DNA of 64,000 nt from Mesostigma viride (taxonomy: Eukaryota; Streptophyta; Mesostigmatophyceae; Mesostigmatales; Mesostigmataceae), in assembly GCA_009746045.1 (NCBI GenBank), contig RPFO01001592.1:1-64000 (forward strand), read 5' to 3'. The position numbers and the translations under genes are program-made. Positions 45,695-55,631 of this stretch are shown in pieces (positions within the stretch are counted from its first letter, which is position 1; each line of letters opens with the position of its first letter). The notes under the pieces are model-generated. The model was not told the DNA's origin, ran no database searches, and saw only the letters and a program-made list of their open reading frames with translations.

Positions 45695-48600
45695 TTACGA
45701 GGCGAAGCGCTTGCCGCCCATGCCCGACTGGATGCGCACGAGGTTGAAACTGCGCGCGTACACGTCGATGGTGCCGGAGGGGATGCCGCCCTGGACGAGA
45801 GACCGAGGCCCTTGAGGTGCAGCTTGACGCTGTCCAAGCGGGACATGTTCACGCTGCCGGTGGGCTTCCAAGACTCGGGCTTGAGCGCGAAGGGCATGAC
45901 GTACACGCGCGCGTTGTTCTCCACGCGCGTGTGGAAGTCGGCGGGGACCAGGTAGGAGAAGTACACGGGGTCGCGGCCGTCGCCGTACAGGTTCTGGGAG
46001 TTGAGCGAGATGTTGGCCTTGGTGAACAGGTGGCCGTCGCCGAACTCGCTGTTGTCGTTGTAGAACTTCCAGTAGGCGTTATAGCCGAAGTCGGCGTCCG
46101 AGCGGAACTTGTTCGAGGCGAAGGAGAGGTCGGACGGCTTGAACCAGAACAGCAGCTCTTTGACGGGGTGGTTGAACCGCAGCTCGAGGTCGAGCTCGTT
46201 CTCGCCGCCGACGTGCTGCTGGAAGAACTGCGTCTCGGTGATCAGGTACTCGTGGCCGTTGAGCGCGAACTGCTTCCTCTCGAAGTCGTCGAGGTAGAAG
46301 AAGCGCGCGACGAGCTTGCACTCGAAACTGGGCGGGTTGGCGATCCACTCGATGCGCGGGTGAACAAAGCCTTGGGTCGGCGCGTCACCTGCCGCGTACC
46401 GAAGGTAGTTGGGGATCGAGGAGGCGCCGATGGTCATGGTGTAGTCACCGCTGCCTGCTCCGGTAACAGGGATGGACGAGACAGATTCGGCGACCTTTAC
46501 GGTGATGCTGTTCAAGATCCCGTTCGTGCCGGTTGTCCATCCCGTCACGGAGAAGCGGTACGATCCCTGGGTGTCGATCAGTGACGCCCAGTCCTTGCCG
46601 AGGTTCTCCAACTTGGACGTACCGCGAGTAGCAACGAACTTGGTGTTCGGTTGCGCGGCCAGGATTTGGCGAACGACGGGCAACCGGGCGGCGGACGGAC
46701 TGATGCCGGATGTCGCGGTCACGTCAGTTGTCGTCAACGCAGCGCTGTAAAAGACATTGAGTCCCATACGGTGTCCGTGGTGCGGAAGTTGGGCTCCGAG
46801 CTCGGACCGTTGCCTAGGTAAAGCTTCTTATCCGCGATGTTCGGGGATACCATACGTGGCCAGAGAGGGTGCAGTAGCTTCCGTTGTCCGTCTACGTACA
46901 CATTGTACATGTCGTTATTGTTACGATAGTATCCTTTCCAATACGCTACTTCTTTAATCGAGAGCTTCGTACTTGGCGTTTTTGTCGAAATCGGATTCGG
47001 GCCGAATGTCAAAGTTTTGCCAAACGATATGATATGCGGAAAATTGGGAAGGATGGTTTGTTGAACGTCGTCAATATACACAGCGAGACATTGACGATTT
47101 TGCTCATTCGACGTGTCCGTATTAGACATACCGAATGCGTCTGGGCGATTAATTGTTTTAAACGTCTGCAGTTTGGTAATGACGAGTGTATGATACGCGT
47201 TTTTTGACAACCCGGTGGTGTCCCAATAATGATCATAGGTGATCCCACTGTCCTTATTCACGATTCTAATATGAAGTTTATTCCCGTCGGGGTCGAAATG
47301 CATTTCCATTGTCGAATCCATCTGCCCGGTCCCGCTTAATTGAAATAAAGGGATCGGGTTCGTGTCGAGGGTGCCGTTGATAGAGAACTTCAGTGACAGA
47401 GAGTACAGATCATAACCCATATAAGACTCCCCGGTGGGTATCGCAACTGTGGCATGGTCATACGTGGCTGACGTCGAGTAGTCGGTCGCCGCACTTGTCC
47501 ATCCAAGAATGCCGCTCGAAGAGACACTCAACCTGCCAGTTCCGCTCGTGGAAATTGTTAAATTGGCGGTACCGCCGGTTCCCTTGTTTGCCAGCGAATC
47601 GTTATCTTTCACCCAACTCCCGAGAAGTGAAGTAGGAATTTGCCCAGTGGTAAACCCCGTTACACGGGTCATCGCCAACGTGTGTTTCTTGCCATCGCCG
47701 ACGTACACCTTTGACTCAGGCCATGTCGACATCGTCGATGTCGCCCCGCCGCTAGAAGCCTCCAATATCAATTCGCCGAGCCTACCAGCCTTCACCCGAA
47801 CACCCTCAGTAGCAGATCCGTACTCGAGCAGCTGATTGCCCTTGGTAGCGTTCGCCTTGACGAGAGATGTGACGGACGTGACGATAGAAAAGGTGTCTTG
47901 GGCGCCATTGAAAGCGGTATTCGACAGGTCTACAACAGCGCGATGGTTGGTGTTTGTTATCCCGTATCCAGAAGCCACGACGGTGCCGCCTTGATTTGTG
48001 TAATCAGTAAGCGCAAAAGAGGCTGATACAGTGCTAGCCGAGTTGGTGAGGTTATCGTCAAAGTTCCAACGTCCTGCTGGGTTTGTGGGTGTCCCGGTGG
48101 TTGGGTTGTAAGGGAAAACGGAGTAGTTGATAGGAGTACCTGTCGTGTCCACCCTCACGGCGGTAGAATAGTGGGTGAAAATGTCGTCGGCGTCCGCGAA
48201 CTGGACCTTGATGATCACGTCGTGGTGCTGGATGGCGATCATAGGAAGGGCAAGACCTGGGTCCATTGTGAACGAAAACTCGATCGGGATGTAAACGTGC
48301 TGGCGTTTCGAGCCGTCGCAATACTCGTAGATGTCACCCCTCTCGTCCAACTTCACACTGCCGCCGTGGCTCGTCGGCAGGTTGTCCACGCTGCTCTTGT
48401 GCCCCTTCTTCGTGAGAACGTCCATCACGTGGAGGTAATCGCCCGTCACGCGCTCGATACTGAACCCGCCGATGCACAGCTCGACGTACTTGATCAAGAT
48501 GCGCGCAAAGTCCTTGGCGAACGGGGACTCGGCCATGTCCGGGTATGGGAACTCGGCCATGTCGATGTACAGCATGACCTTATGCAGCAGATCGCCAGAC

Positions 48601-48791
48601 CTCGGGATCTTGAACTCGACCAACTGGCCGTACCCCATCACACCCGCGGATTGGGTGATCTCGGCGTCCTCGATCGCGAAGTTGGTGTGGCGCGCCCACG
48701 TGGCCTTGAAGAACGTGATTTCGGGGTCGACGACGAGGTTGACGTCTTGGCTCCCCTTGCTCCGAATCCACATGACCGCGCAGGAAGACAT
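45695..48791 (-). CDS. Major capsid protein with inserted laminin-G-like modules, frameshifted
   Basis: About 1,030 codons. Residues 1-225 are a normal MCP first part (EITFFKATWARHTNF, GDLLHKVMLYIDM). Residues about 240-680 are two laminin-G/concanavalin-like modules (starting GRWNFDDNLTNSAS and LLGSWVKDNDSLANKG). The MCP then resumes with FYLDDFERKQF, GDGHLFTKANISLNSQ and PFALKPESWKPTGSVN and ends SGMGGKRFAS. Frame breaks lie at a T run near 46,750 and near 45,800. The modules fall before the second jelly roll, probably in a surface loop of the capsomer, giving a capsid that displays lectin-like domains. The modules look less GC-rich than the flanking MCP parts. Confidence 0.88.
46750..48080 (-). 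other. Laminin-G-like double module inside MCP
   Basis: Two beta-rich units, each with the strands expected for a concanavalin-like fold (a start with a Trp plus Asp/Asn, a HTLAMTRV or HTLVITKL strand, and a final LYLGN strand). They share start and end patterns with the modules in the fibre genes. They interrupt the MCP between the blocks corresponding to HYSTAVRVD and the FYLDDFERK region. Confidence 0.65.
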
Positions 48792-48822
48792 GAGAGGCTA
48801 TATCTTGACCGGAGATTTTTTT

Positions 48823-50496
48823 TTATGACGCGTACCTCTTGCCTCCCATCCCCGACTGGATGGAAAACAGATTGAAATTGCGAGCGTACACGGAAATGGT
48901 GCCAGGGGGGATGGTCCCGAGCCCCGTCAAGACCAACTTGACGTCGTCGAGACGAGACATGTTGACGCTACCCGACGGCTTCCAAGATCCGGGGCTTAGA
49001 CACAGGGGAATCACGTAGATGCGGTGGTCGGAATCGTACCGCTTATGGAACTGAGTCGTGGTGACGTACGAGAAGTACACGGGGTCACGGCCGTCGCCGT
49101 ACATGTTCTGGGAGTTGAGAATCAAGTTCGCCGACTTGAACAGGTGGCCCTCTCCGAAAGAACTGTTTGGGTTCCGGAAAGACCAGTATCCCTTGTAGAA
49201 CCCCTTGGCGGTGGTCTCGGCCTCGCTGTAGTTGTCCGGACGGTAGAAGAAGATAAGCTCCTTGGTGGGGTGGTTGAACTTGAGATCAATCGTGACCTGC
49301 TCTTGCCCGTTGACGTACTGCGTGTGCAGCTGGTTTTCCGTGATCAAAAATTCGTGGTTATCCTTGGCGAACTGTTGCCTCTCAAAGTCGTCGAGGTAGA
49401 TGTAGCGACACAACAAACGACACGCGAACTTGGGCGGGAGGGCGCTCCACGCGCTCCGCCTGTTCGCGACGGTTTGGACGGCCAGGGTCTCGAACTTGTC
49501 CTCGTCCTTGATGGTGTTGTCGCTCAGATTGAAGGTCACAGACGCGTCATAAGATGGGATCTTGAACGAAATGTTCAGCGTACCGTTCCTGTTCAGACCC
49601 GGATCCGTTACATCGCCGCGAATATCCTGAATCCTGTTACTGTAGTAAGCGTTGTCGATGACGTACTGGATCCACGTACGATCGCCGGTCTCGGACACCA
49701 ACTGACACATCTCGTTACCATAGCTGCCCTCGATGAACATCTTGCGGATCAGCGAGCGGAGGTGGATTGTGTTGTCGCGCCACACAGGGGAATTGCTGTT
49801 CAATGTGTCCTTGATGGTCGCCCCGATGACGCCCGGGATGGAGTCGTACAGTGGTCGCGAGAGGGTGTAGGACGTGAAGATCTTTTCGGCAGTGTGGAAC
49901 TTGACCTTGACGCGGACCTCGTGCCACGACAGCGCGATCATGGGGAGGGCGAGGCCGGGGTCCTGGGTGAACGAGAAGTCCAGAGGGATGTAGATGTACT
50001 GGGGCGCGGTCCCGTCAAAACTTTCGGCGATCTTGCCGTCCTTGCTGAACTTGACGGACGCACCGTGGCGCACGGGCATGTTCTCGACATAGCTCGCGTA
50101 GTCGGTCCGCTCGAGGATGTCCCAGACGTGCAGCATGTCCCCCGTCACGCGCTCGATGTTGTAGCCGCCGACGTTGAACTCGACGTAGTCGATCAAAGCG
50201 CGAGGGAAGTCCCAGATGAACGGGGAGAAGTCGCCGTTCCATTCGGGGACGGGATCCATCTGCATGACGAGATAGACCCTGGTGATGAGGTCGCCGGCGC
50301 GCGTCAACTTGAACTCCACCATCTGTCCGTAGTTGGCCTGTCCCGTCGCCTGCGTGATCTCGGTGTCCTCCCACGAGAAGTTGGTGTGGCGCGGATAAAT
50401 GGACTTGAAGAGCGTGACTTCCGGCTGGCTCACGAGGGCGATGTCCTGCGGTCCGCGGGCCTTGAGCATCATCATCGTCGCACCGGAGGAAGACAT
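48823..50496 (-). CDS. Major capsid protein paralog, 557 aa
   Basis: An intact double-jelly-roll MCP of typical length. N-terminus with LFKSIYPRHTNFSWED, GDLITRVYLVMQMDP, then the second-domain blocks YIYLDDFERQQF, HPTKELIFFYRPDN and HLFKSANLILNSQNMYGDGR, and the end SGMGGKRYAS. It differs from the other paralogs mainly in the loops. A GTATAC box lies 9 bases before the ATG. It is most likely the canonical shell protein because it is neither interrupted nor frameshifted. Confidence 0.95.
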   Translation of the reverse strand: MSSSGATMMMLKARGPQDIALVSQPEVTLFKSIYPRHTNFSWEDTEITQATGQANYGQMVEFKLTRAGDLITRVYLVMQMDPVPEWNGDFSPFIWDFPRALIDYVEFNVGGYNIERVTGDMLHVWDILERTDYASYVENMPVRHGASVKFSKDGKIAESFDGTAPQYIYIPLDFSFTQDPGLALPMIALSWHEVRVKVKFHTAEKIFTSYTLSRPLYDSIPGVIGATIKDTLNSNSPVWRDNTIHLRSLIRKMFIEGSYGNEMCQLVSETGDRTWIQYVIDNAYYSNRIQDIRGDVTDPGLNRNGTLNISFKIPSYDASVTFNLSDNTIKDEDKFETLAVQTVANRRSAWSALPPKFACRLLCRYIYLDDFERQQFAKDNHEFLITENQLHTQYVNGQEQVTIDLKFNHPTKELIFFYRPDNYSEAETTAKGFYKGYWSFRNPNSSFGEGHLFKSANLILNSQNMYGDGRDPVYFSYVTTTQFHKRYDSDHRIYVIPLCLSPGSWKPSGSVNMSRLDDVKLVLTGLGTIPPGTISVYARNFNLFSIQSGMGGKRYAS

Positions 50497-50505
50497 GGAA
50501 TTCGC

Positions 50506-50511
50506 GTATAC
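50506..50511 (-). promoter_or_regulatory. GTATAC box before the intact MCP paralog
   Basis: GTATAC nine bases before the ATG at 50,496, matching the recurrent start-proximal box. Confidence 0.5.
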
Positions 50512-50564
50512 CCATTCCCGAGAAAAAAAGTTGCCGCGTCCGCGTGCTGCGGGTACCGCAAATT

Positions 50565-52211
50565 ATGTCTTCTCCTAGTACTACTAGAATGGCGTCTCAA
50601 GACATCACGGCCCACCTGACGTGGCTCGCGTGCAAGGGCGCGTTCGACGCGTTCCTGACCGTCAACCCGGAGAAAACGTTCTTCAAGACCGTCTACTCGC
50701 GACACACGAACTTCAGTTGGACGGACGTCGAGATCTTGCCCGACGTCCCTCCCGTGTACGGCGGCGAGGTGCGTTTCAAGGTGCCGCGATTGGGCGACCT
50801 CGTGACGCAGATGTACCTCTACTACAACATCACGAAACTGAACTACGGCGTCGCGCAGGTGTACGTCGCCCGCGACTCGGTCGCCGCGGACGGTGTCACG
50901 CCGACCAATCCGGGCGTCCATGTGACCGACACGCGCGTGACCGCGGCGTTCAAGGCGTCCGATTACCCCTTGACGGCGGACGCGGACTATGACGGGATCA
51001 CCCACGAGAAGTTCCAGCCGGCATGGATCGACCACCTGGGGTACGTGCTGACGAACACGGTGGAATTGTGGGTGGGCGGGAGCTTGATCGAGAGCCACAC
51101 GGGCGACTTTTTGCACACGTGGGACTACCTGACGCGCAACACGGAGGAGAGCGTCATCCACGGACTCCCGTCCGAACACGGGGGGCGCAACAACGTGGGG
51201 ACCGCACACGACCAGCACGTGTACGTCCCGCTGCGTTTCTTCTTCAACACGCATTACGGCACGGCGCTGCCCATCGTGGCGCTGCAGTACCACGACGTCG
51301 AGGTGGTGTTGAAGATGAACGCCAAGCCGCTCCGCCACGACTACACCAACTATTTCGAGAAGATCCCGTTCCGCGTGCCGCCGGCCACGGACCCGGACCG
51401 GTGGAGGAAGAAGAGCGTGACGGTGTGTACGGGCGACGAGCACACGGCCGTGGTGGACACCGGCAGGCCGTTGGACAGGCTGGACATGGGGGGAGAGATC
51501 AAGGCCTTACGACTGGTGACGCGGTACGTGTTGCTCGACGAGTTCGAGCGGAAACAGTTCTCCCAGGGGACGCACACGTACATGTTCACGGAGACGAAGC
51601 ACTTGGACTTCCCCCTGACCAAGCGAGACAAACTGGTCAAGGAGTTCCCGCTCGACACGGTGTCCGGGACGTGCAAGGAGCTGATCTTTTTCTTCCGGGC
51701 GGACCACCGGCGCCTGGAGGGGAGCGACGAGAAGAACACGAACGAAGAGTACTGGAACTTCGAGGGGAACCGTCCGTTCGCTCGCAACGACATGTTGGAC
51801 AAGGGGTCGTACTTTGTGCGGACGTTCGGCCGACAGATGACGCACATCGACAACGCGTTTTTCGACAAGGCGACGGTCACTCTGAACAACAGCGATCTGT
51901 ACAACCCCCCTCGCGACCCGCTGTGGTTCAACTTCTTTCTGCCGTCCGAGTTCCACAAGCGGATTCCGGTGGAGAACTCGTTCGAGATGATCTACTTCGT
52001 CCCGTTTTCCTTGCGACCGGAGGACGACCAGCCGACAGGGAGCCTGAACCTGAGCAGGGTGGACCGGGCGACGCTGAAATTCTGGTTCCGCGCGATCCCG
52101 GGACTGAAGGACGGCGCGGTCATGTCGAACGGAAGGGTGCACGTGTACGCGCGGGTCATGAACATCTTCGAGGTCAGCAACGGCCACGGACGGAAACTGT
52201 TCCTGAACTAG
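50565..52211 (+). CDS. Divergent major capsid protein paralog, 548 aa
   Basis: The ATG at 50,565 is chosen; MASQDITAHL at 50,589 is an alternative. It keeps MCP landmarks (FFKTVYSRHTNFSWTD, GDLVTQMYLYYNI, VLLDEFERKQF, TLNNSDLYNPPRDP, QPTGSLNLSR) but has longer insertions in the first jelly roll. It lacks the SGMGGKR-type end, finishing instead GHGRKLFLN. It is divergent from the other three and transcribed from the opposite strand. Minor capsomers or penton-proximal roles are possible (inference). Confidence 0.92.
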   Translation: MSSPSTTRMASQDITAHLTWLACKGAFDAFLTVNPEKTFFKTVYSRHTNFSWTDVEILPDVPPVYGGEVRFKVPRLGDLVTQMYLYYNITKLNYGVAQVYVARDSVAADGVTPTNPGVHVTDTRVTAAFKASDYPLTADADYDGITHEKFQPAWIDHLGYVLTNTVELWVGGSLIESHTGDFLHTWDYLTRNTEESVIHGLPSEHGGRNNVGTAHDQHVYVPLRFFFNTHYGTALPIVALQYHDVEVVLKMNAKPLRHDYTNYFEKIPFRVPPATDPDRWRKKSVTVCTGDEHTAVVDTGRPLDRLDMGGEIKALRLVTRYVLLDEFERKQFSQGTHTYMFTETKHLDFPLTKRDKLVKEFPLDTVSGTCKELIFFFRADHRRLEGSDEKNTNEEYWNFEGNRPFARNDMLDKGSYFVRTFGRQMTHIDNAFFDKATVTLNNSDLYNPPRDPLWFNFFLPSEFHKRIPVENSFEMIYFVPFSLRPEDDQPTGSLNLSRVDRATLKFWFRAIPGLKDGAVMSNGRVHVYARVMNIFEVSNGHGRKLFLN

Positions 52212-54082
52212 CCGAAATAACCGTTATGCAAAGAGCCCCTTCTGGGGGCGACGAAACCTACGTTTGGGGCGGCCAAACCAGAGTATTGATACGCGCTCGA
52301 GGGGGCGAACGCCGGTGGAATGACGTTTGCGGGTTGGTTTTGCGCGTAGAAGTATTGCTTTGGACCAGAGAAATCGAACGTATCATACGGCGACCTGGGG
52401 TCCACCAATGCAGTTGACATGGGTCGGGGGTCGGGGCCGTGCAAATGGAACGCATCGTACGGCGAATAGTAACTACTGTTGATGCTATACGCGCCCATTG
52501 CGGAAGGGTCGACCACCGCGGTGGATCCGTCCACGTAAGGGGGCCCGCTTGTCATAGCGACCTGCGAGTACGGGGATCCGCCGCCGAGGACGACTTGTCC
52601 ATACGGATCTCCGCCCGCTTGAGCGGACATAAAAGGGTCGTAGATGGAATTGGGCGGGATGGTGTTGGTGGGAGGGGTCCAGGATGTGAACCCGTTCGAC
52701 TGGTTGTTGACAGGCGGGGGCATGACGGTGACCGCCGGGCCACGCGCCGCCCATTCGGTCAAGCCGTCGCGCGGGGGCGGCCAGTTCGTGTCTCCGGGCT
52801 GTATCATGGTCATGTTGCCCGTGGAGACGTATCCCGGGGGCACGGTGTCGGCGGGCGCGGCAGGAGGCCCTCGGAGATATTGTCCCCACAGGTGAGAACT
52901 GTAGAGGGAGTCGACGATTCGCCCGATGGCACTGTCGGCGAGCTTGGGGTCGATGTTCGGAGGGAAGAGCATTCTCAGGGCTCCGGGGCCGAACATCTTG
53001 ACGATCTGGAGGACGGATGTGGGATCCACGGCGGACGAGAGACCAAACTGGTCGAGGATGGTCTTCACCGCGGACACGCCCGCTTGCGAGTCCGCGAACG
53101 CCACGGCCGCGCCGGGGAGAAGGGACGCTCCGAGGGACAGCCCCGCGGCCCCGAGCCGGTTCTTGAACCCGCCTTCCGCGTTCGCGGCGGCCCGGATGGC
53201 GTTCACACCCGCCCCTGTCATGATCTGGGCCTCCGGTCTGGAGAGCACGCCGCGCACCATCCCCGCCACGTTCGCGGGAATCCATTCGGGCGCGAAATAA
53301 TTGCCGACCTTCGCGGCCGCTTCTCCCAGCAGAGGTGCCGCCACGCCGATCACCTTTCCGTGATCGCCTTTCGCACCTTGATACCCTCCGTACAGAGCAC
53401 CGGGTACCCCTCCGACGAGGGCCCCGGTGATGCCTCCGACCGCCGCGAGTGCCGCGTTTTTCACAGGGATCTCGCCGACCCATTGCGAGGCCCGCCCCCA
53501 CATTCCCGGAGGCGCGGTCGGTTCCGTCGGGGGTGCCGCTGGAGCCCCTCTCCCAAGCGAATTTCGAATAAAATTCAAAGACGACCGTGCGACACCACCA
53601 ATTGTTAACGGGCCGGGCTTGGGCGGTGGCATTTTCAGGGGGTCCATATCCTCCTCCGCCTTCGGAGCCGCGTCCCCGTCGTACTGCAGGTTCATGTTCG
53701 TGTCCGGGTGGATAATCCCCTCGACGAACTCGTTGAAGCCGTACTTCTTCGGGACGAGCACAAAGTTCCCAGGAGACAGCGTCAGAGGAGGGATGTGAGG
53801 GTTCGCGATCACCAGGTCGTCCGCGGAGACACCGTACTTGGCCGCGATCGACTTCCACGTGTCGCCCGGCTCGGCGACGTGTCCCTGTTTGTCGAAGAAC
53901 GGATTCCCGCCCTTCCGCGAGTACAGGGGGAGGATGTTGCGATCGAACGTCTCCTTGACGACCATGTCCGGATCATTCGTCGGAGTCAAGATGTCCGCCT
54001 TGGTGACGGACGGGTCCGGAAACGCTCGCATGATGCGATCGATCAACTCTTTCGGCACCGCGATCATATTCCCGCTCGACAT
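52208..54082 (-). CDS. LysM-domain virion-type protein, 624 aa
   Basis: A long intact ORF. A LysM domain at about residues 70-111 (PGDTWKSIAAKYGVSADDL, then PGNFVLVPKK) can bind N-acetylglucosamine polymers such as peptidoglycan or chitin. Residues about 210-245 form a Gly/Ala-rich hydrophobic stretch (AAVGGITGALVGGVPGALYG) resembling a glycine zipper that inserts into membranes. The C-terminal 220 residues are Pro, Tyr, Ser and Asn-rich and disordered. It converges on the MCP at 50,565 with a 4 base overlap. Architecture suggests attachment to, or penetration of, a host envelope during entry; this is inference. A GTATAATAG box precedes the start. Confidence 0.75.
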   Translation of the reverse strand: MSSGNMIAVPKELIDRIMRAFPDPSVTKADILTPTNDPDMVVKETFDRNILPLYSRKGGNPFFDKQGHVAEPGDTWKSIAAKYGVSADDLVIANPHIPPLTLSPGNFVLVPKKYGFNEFVEGIIHPDTNMNLQYDGDAAPKAEEDMDPLKMPPPKPGPLTIGGVARSSLNFIRNSLGRGAPAAPPTEPTAPPGMWGRASQWVGEIPVKNAALAAVGGITGALVGGVPGALYGGYQGAKGDHGKVIGVAAPLLGEAAAKVGNYFAPEWIPANVAGMVRGVLSRPEAQIMTGAGVNAIRAAANAEGGFKNRLGAAGLSLGASLLPGAAVAFADSQAGVSAVKTILDQFGLSSAVDPTSVLQIVKMFGPGALRMLFPPNIDPKLADSAIGRIVDSLYSSHLWGQYLRGPPAAPADTVPPGYVSTGNMTMIQPGDTNWPPPRDGLTEWAARGPAVTVMPPPVNNQSNGFTSWTPPTNTIPPNSIYDPFMSAQAGGDPYGQVVLGGGSPYSQVAMTSGPPYVDGSTAVVDPSAMGAYSINSSYYSPYDAFHLHGPDPRPMSTALVDPRSPYDTFDFSGPKQYFYAQNQPANVIPPAFAPSSAYQYSGLAAPNVGFVAPRRGSLHNGYFG

Positions 54083-54111
54083 CGGCCTCTATTATACTTC
54101 CCCGGAGACAT

Positions 54112-54474
54112 TTAATCCTCGGTGATCCGGATGGACAGTTTCAGTCGCTTCCCGTTCTCCAACGGGATGCGCTCCGTGGACTTGAACACCGTCCGTCGCC
54201 GCTTCCTCCCCCGCCTCTCCTCCTCCTCCTCCTCCTCCTCCTCCTCCTCGTCCTCGTCCTCGTCGTCGCACGGCGACTCGCATCCACCGACAAAACGGGC
54301 GAACGCCGTGTCGTCCTCGCGCTCCTCCTCGCCCTTGTCGAACACGATGTCCCCGTCCTCTTTCATCGAGACGGACCATCCCCGCTCGACGCCCCACGCC
54401 AGCAGACTCATCAGATCCGTGTCGTCCGAGATCTTCCGGTCCGGACGTGTCGACATGGCGGCGATAAACTCCAT
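54112..54474 (-). CDS. Acidic-basic small protein, 120 aa
   Basis: The start at 54,474 gives MEFIAAMSTRPDR; the Met at residue 7 is an alternative. A folded-looking N-terminal 50 residues (LLAWGVERGWSVSMKEDGDI) are followed by a Glu/Asp run encoded by a GAG repeat, then a basic GRKRRRTVFKST and a short beta-strand end. Low complexity in the middle may inflate apparent length. No family recognised. Confidence 0.55.
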   Translation of the reverse strand: MEFIAAMSTRPDRKISDDTDLMSLLAWGVERGWSVSMKEDGDIVFDKGEEEREDDTAFARFVGGCESPCDDEDEDEEEEEEEEEEERRGRKRRRTVFKSTERIPLENGKRLKLSIRITED

Positions 54475-54540
54475 CCTACGATCGAAATAGTGTACGGTAA
54501 AAAAACCGTTCGCGCGAAACGCGCGAAAAGTTGTCGAGTC

Positions 54541-54546
54541 GTATAG
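54541..54546 (+). promoter_or_regulatory. GTATAG box before the 54,552 gene
   Basis: GTATAG five bases before the ATG at 54,552; recurrent start-proximal box. Confidence 0.4.
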
Positions 54547-54551
54547 AATAA

Positions 54552-54797
54552 ATGAGTTCCGAGAAGGTCGTGGACGCCACCATCGTTCGCGTGCAAAAGT
54601 TCGTGCGCTTCGACTCCACGGGTGAGACTCTGTCGCGGCTGAACCCGTTCGACATAGGAAACCACAGGATCTACTCGGTGGGGCATCAAGGGAGAAGGTT
54701 CATTTACTTCTTGGAACGAGGGGGGCCCGACCCCATCACGGCCGACACGGATCCCGCCTTCGTCGGGTACACGTATCTCGGTTCGTTCGCCTCGTGA
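54552..54797 (+). CDS. Small beta-rich protein, 81 aa
   Basis: A compact ORF with alternating beta-type segments (HRIYSVGHQGRRFIYFL) and no Cys cluster or membrane span. Located 28 bases upstream of PCNA in the same orientation, possibly co-transcribed. Function unknown. Confidence 0.55.
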   Translation: MSSEKVVDATIVRVQKFVRFDSTGETLSRLNPFDIGNHRIYSVGHQGRRFIYFLERGGPDPITADTDPAFVGYTYLGSFAS

Positions 54798-54825
54798 AGA
54801 AAAAGGTGACGCGCGAACCGTGACA

Positions 54826-55629
54826 ATGGAGTTCCGTACGGTCCAAGGTTCCTCGATCAAGCTGCTGGTGGAATCGCTCAAGGAGCTTACGAACGATGTC
54901 AACGTGTTTTTCGACCAATCGGGCGTTCGCATCGTATCGTTCGACATGTCGCATTGCGCGCTCTTCCACGCGTTCATGGACGCCGACAAGATCGAGGAGT
55001 ACCGCTGCAATAAACAGTACACGGTCGGGATCAGTCTCGTGAACTTGTTCAAACTGATCAAGAATGTGTCCGTGAACGACGAGATGGAACTACGGTTGCG
55101 GGACGAGGCGTTGGACGTCATGGACATCACGATCACGAACCGCGTGAAGAACACCAAGTGGAGCTACACGATGAAACTGATGGACATCGACGAGGATCTG
55201 ATCGAGATCCCGGAAAAGGAGTACATGACCTGCATCACGATGGTCAGCTCCGAGTTCCAGAAGATCTGCCGCGATCTGGCTATCGTGTCGGACCGCGTCC
55301 GGTTCCAGTGCGCGGGCGACAACATCACGCTGAGTTGCGAAGGCGATATCGGCAACTGCACCTTGGAGATTGGGAAGGAACACCCGGACATGAAGGTGGT
55401 CATCGGCGAGAAGGAGAACGTCGACGAGCATTTCTCGCTGCGCTACCTGTGCACGTTTTCAAAGGCCGCCGGGTTGTGCAATAGCGTGGACATCTTTATT
55501 ATGCCTCAATATCCCATGATCGTGAAGTACAAGATCGGCGACCTGGGCACGCTCATGTTCGTGCTCGCGCCTCAAGTCGAAGGCGAAGGCGGGGACAACC
55601 AGGACGCCGCGGAGGAGATGGAGGACTAG
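54826..55629 (+). CDS. pcna: PCNA-like sliding clamp, 267 aa
   Basis: The ATG at 54,826 (MEFRTVQGSSIK) is chosen. It has the length and order of a eukaryotic-type PCNA: a first domain with QSGVRIVSFDMSHCALF, an interdomain region with LMDIDEDLIEIPEKEY (the connector loop), and a second domain with FQKICRDLAIVSDRV and YPMIVKYKIGDLGTLMFVLAP. The last 18 residues are acidic. The clamp encircles DNA and holds the viral polymerase and repair enzymes. PCNA is a common NCLDV replication gene. It is followed by VLTF3 in convergent orientation with a 2 base gap. Confidence 0.93.
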   Translation: MEFRTVQGSSIKLLVESLKELTNDVNVFFDQSGVRIVSFDMSHCALFHAFMDADKIEEYRCNKQYTVGISLVNLFKLIKNVSVNDEMELRLRDEALDVMDITITNRVKNTKWSYTMKLMDIDEDLIEIPEKEYMTCITMVSSEFQKICRDLAIVSDRVRFQCAGDNITLSCEGDIGNCTLEIGKEHPDMKVVIGEKENVDEHFSLRYLCTFSKAAGLCNSVDIFIMPQYPMIVKYKIGDLGTLMFVLAPQVEGEGGDNQDAAEEMED

Positions 55630-55631
55630 GA

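Noticed and set aside
49024..50619. 531 codon plus-strand ORF opposite the intact MCP
   Set aside because: Antisense shadow of a well-conserved MCP; no motif of its own.
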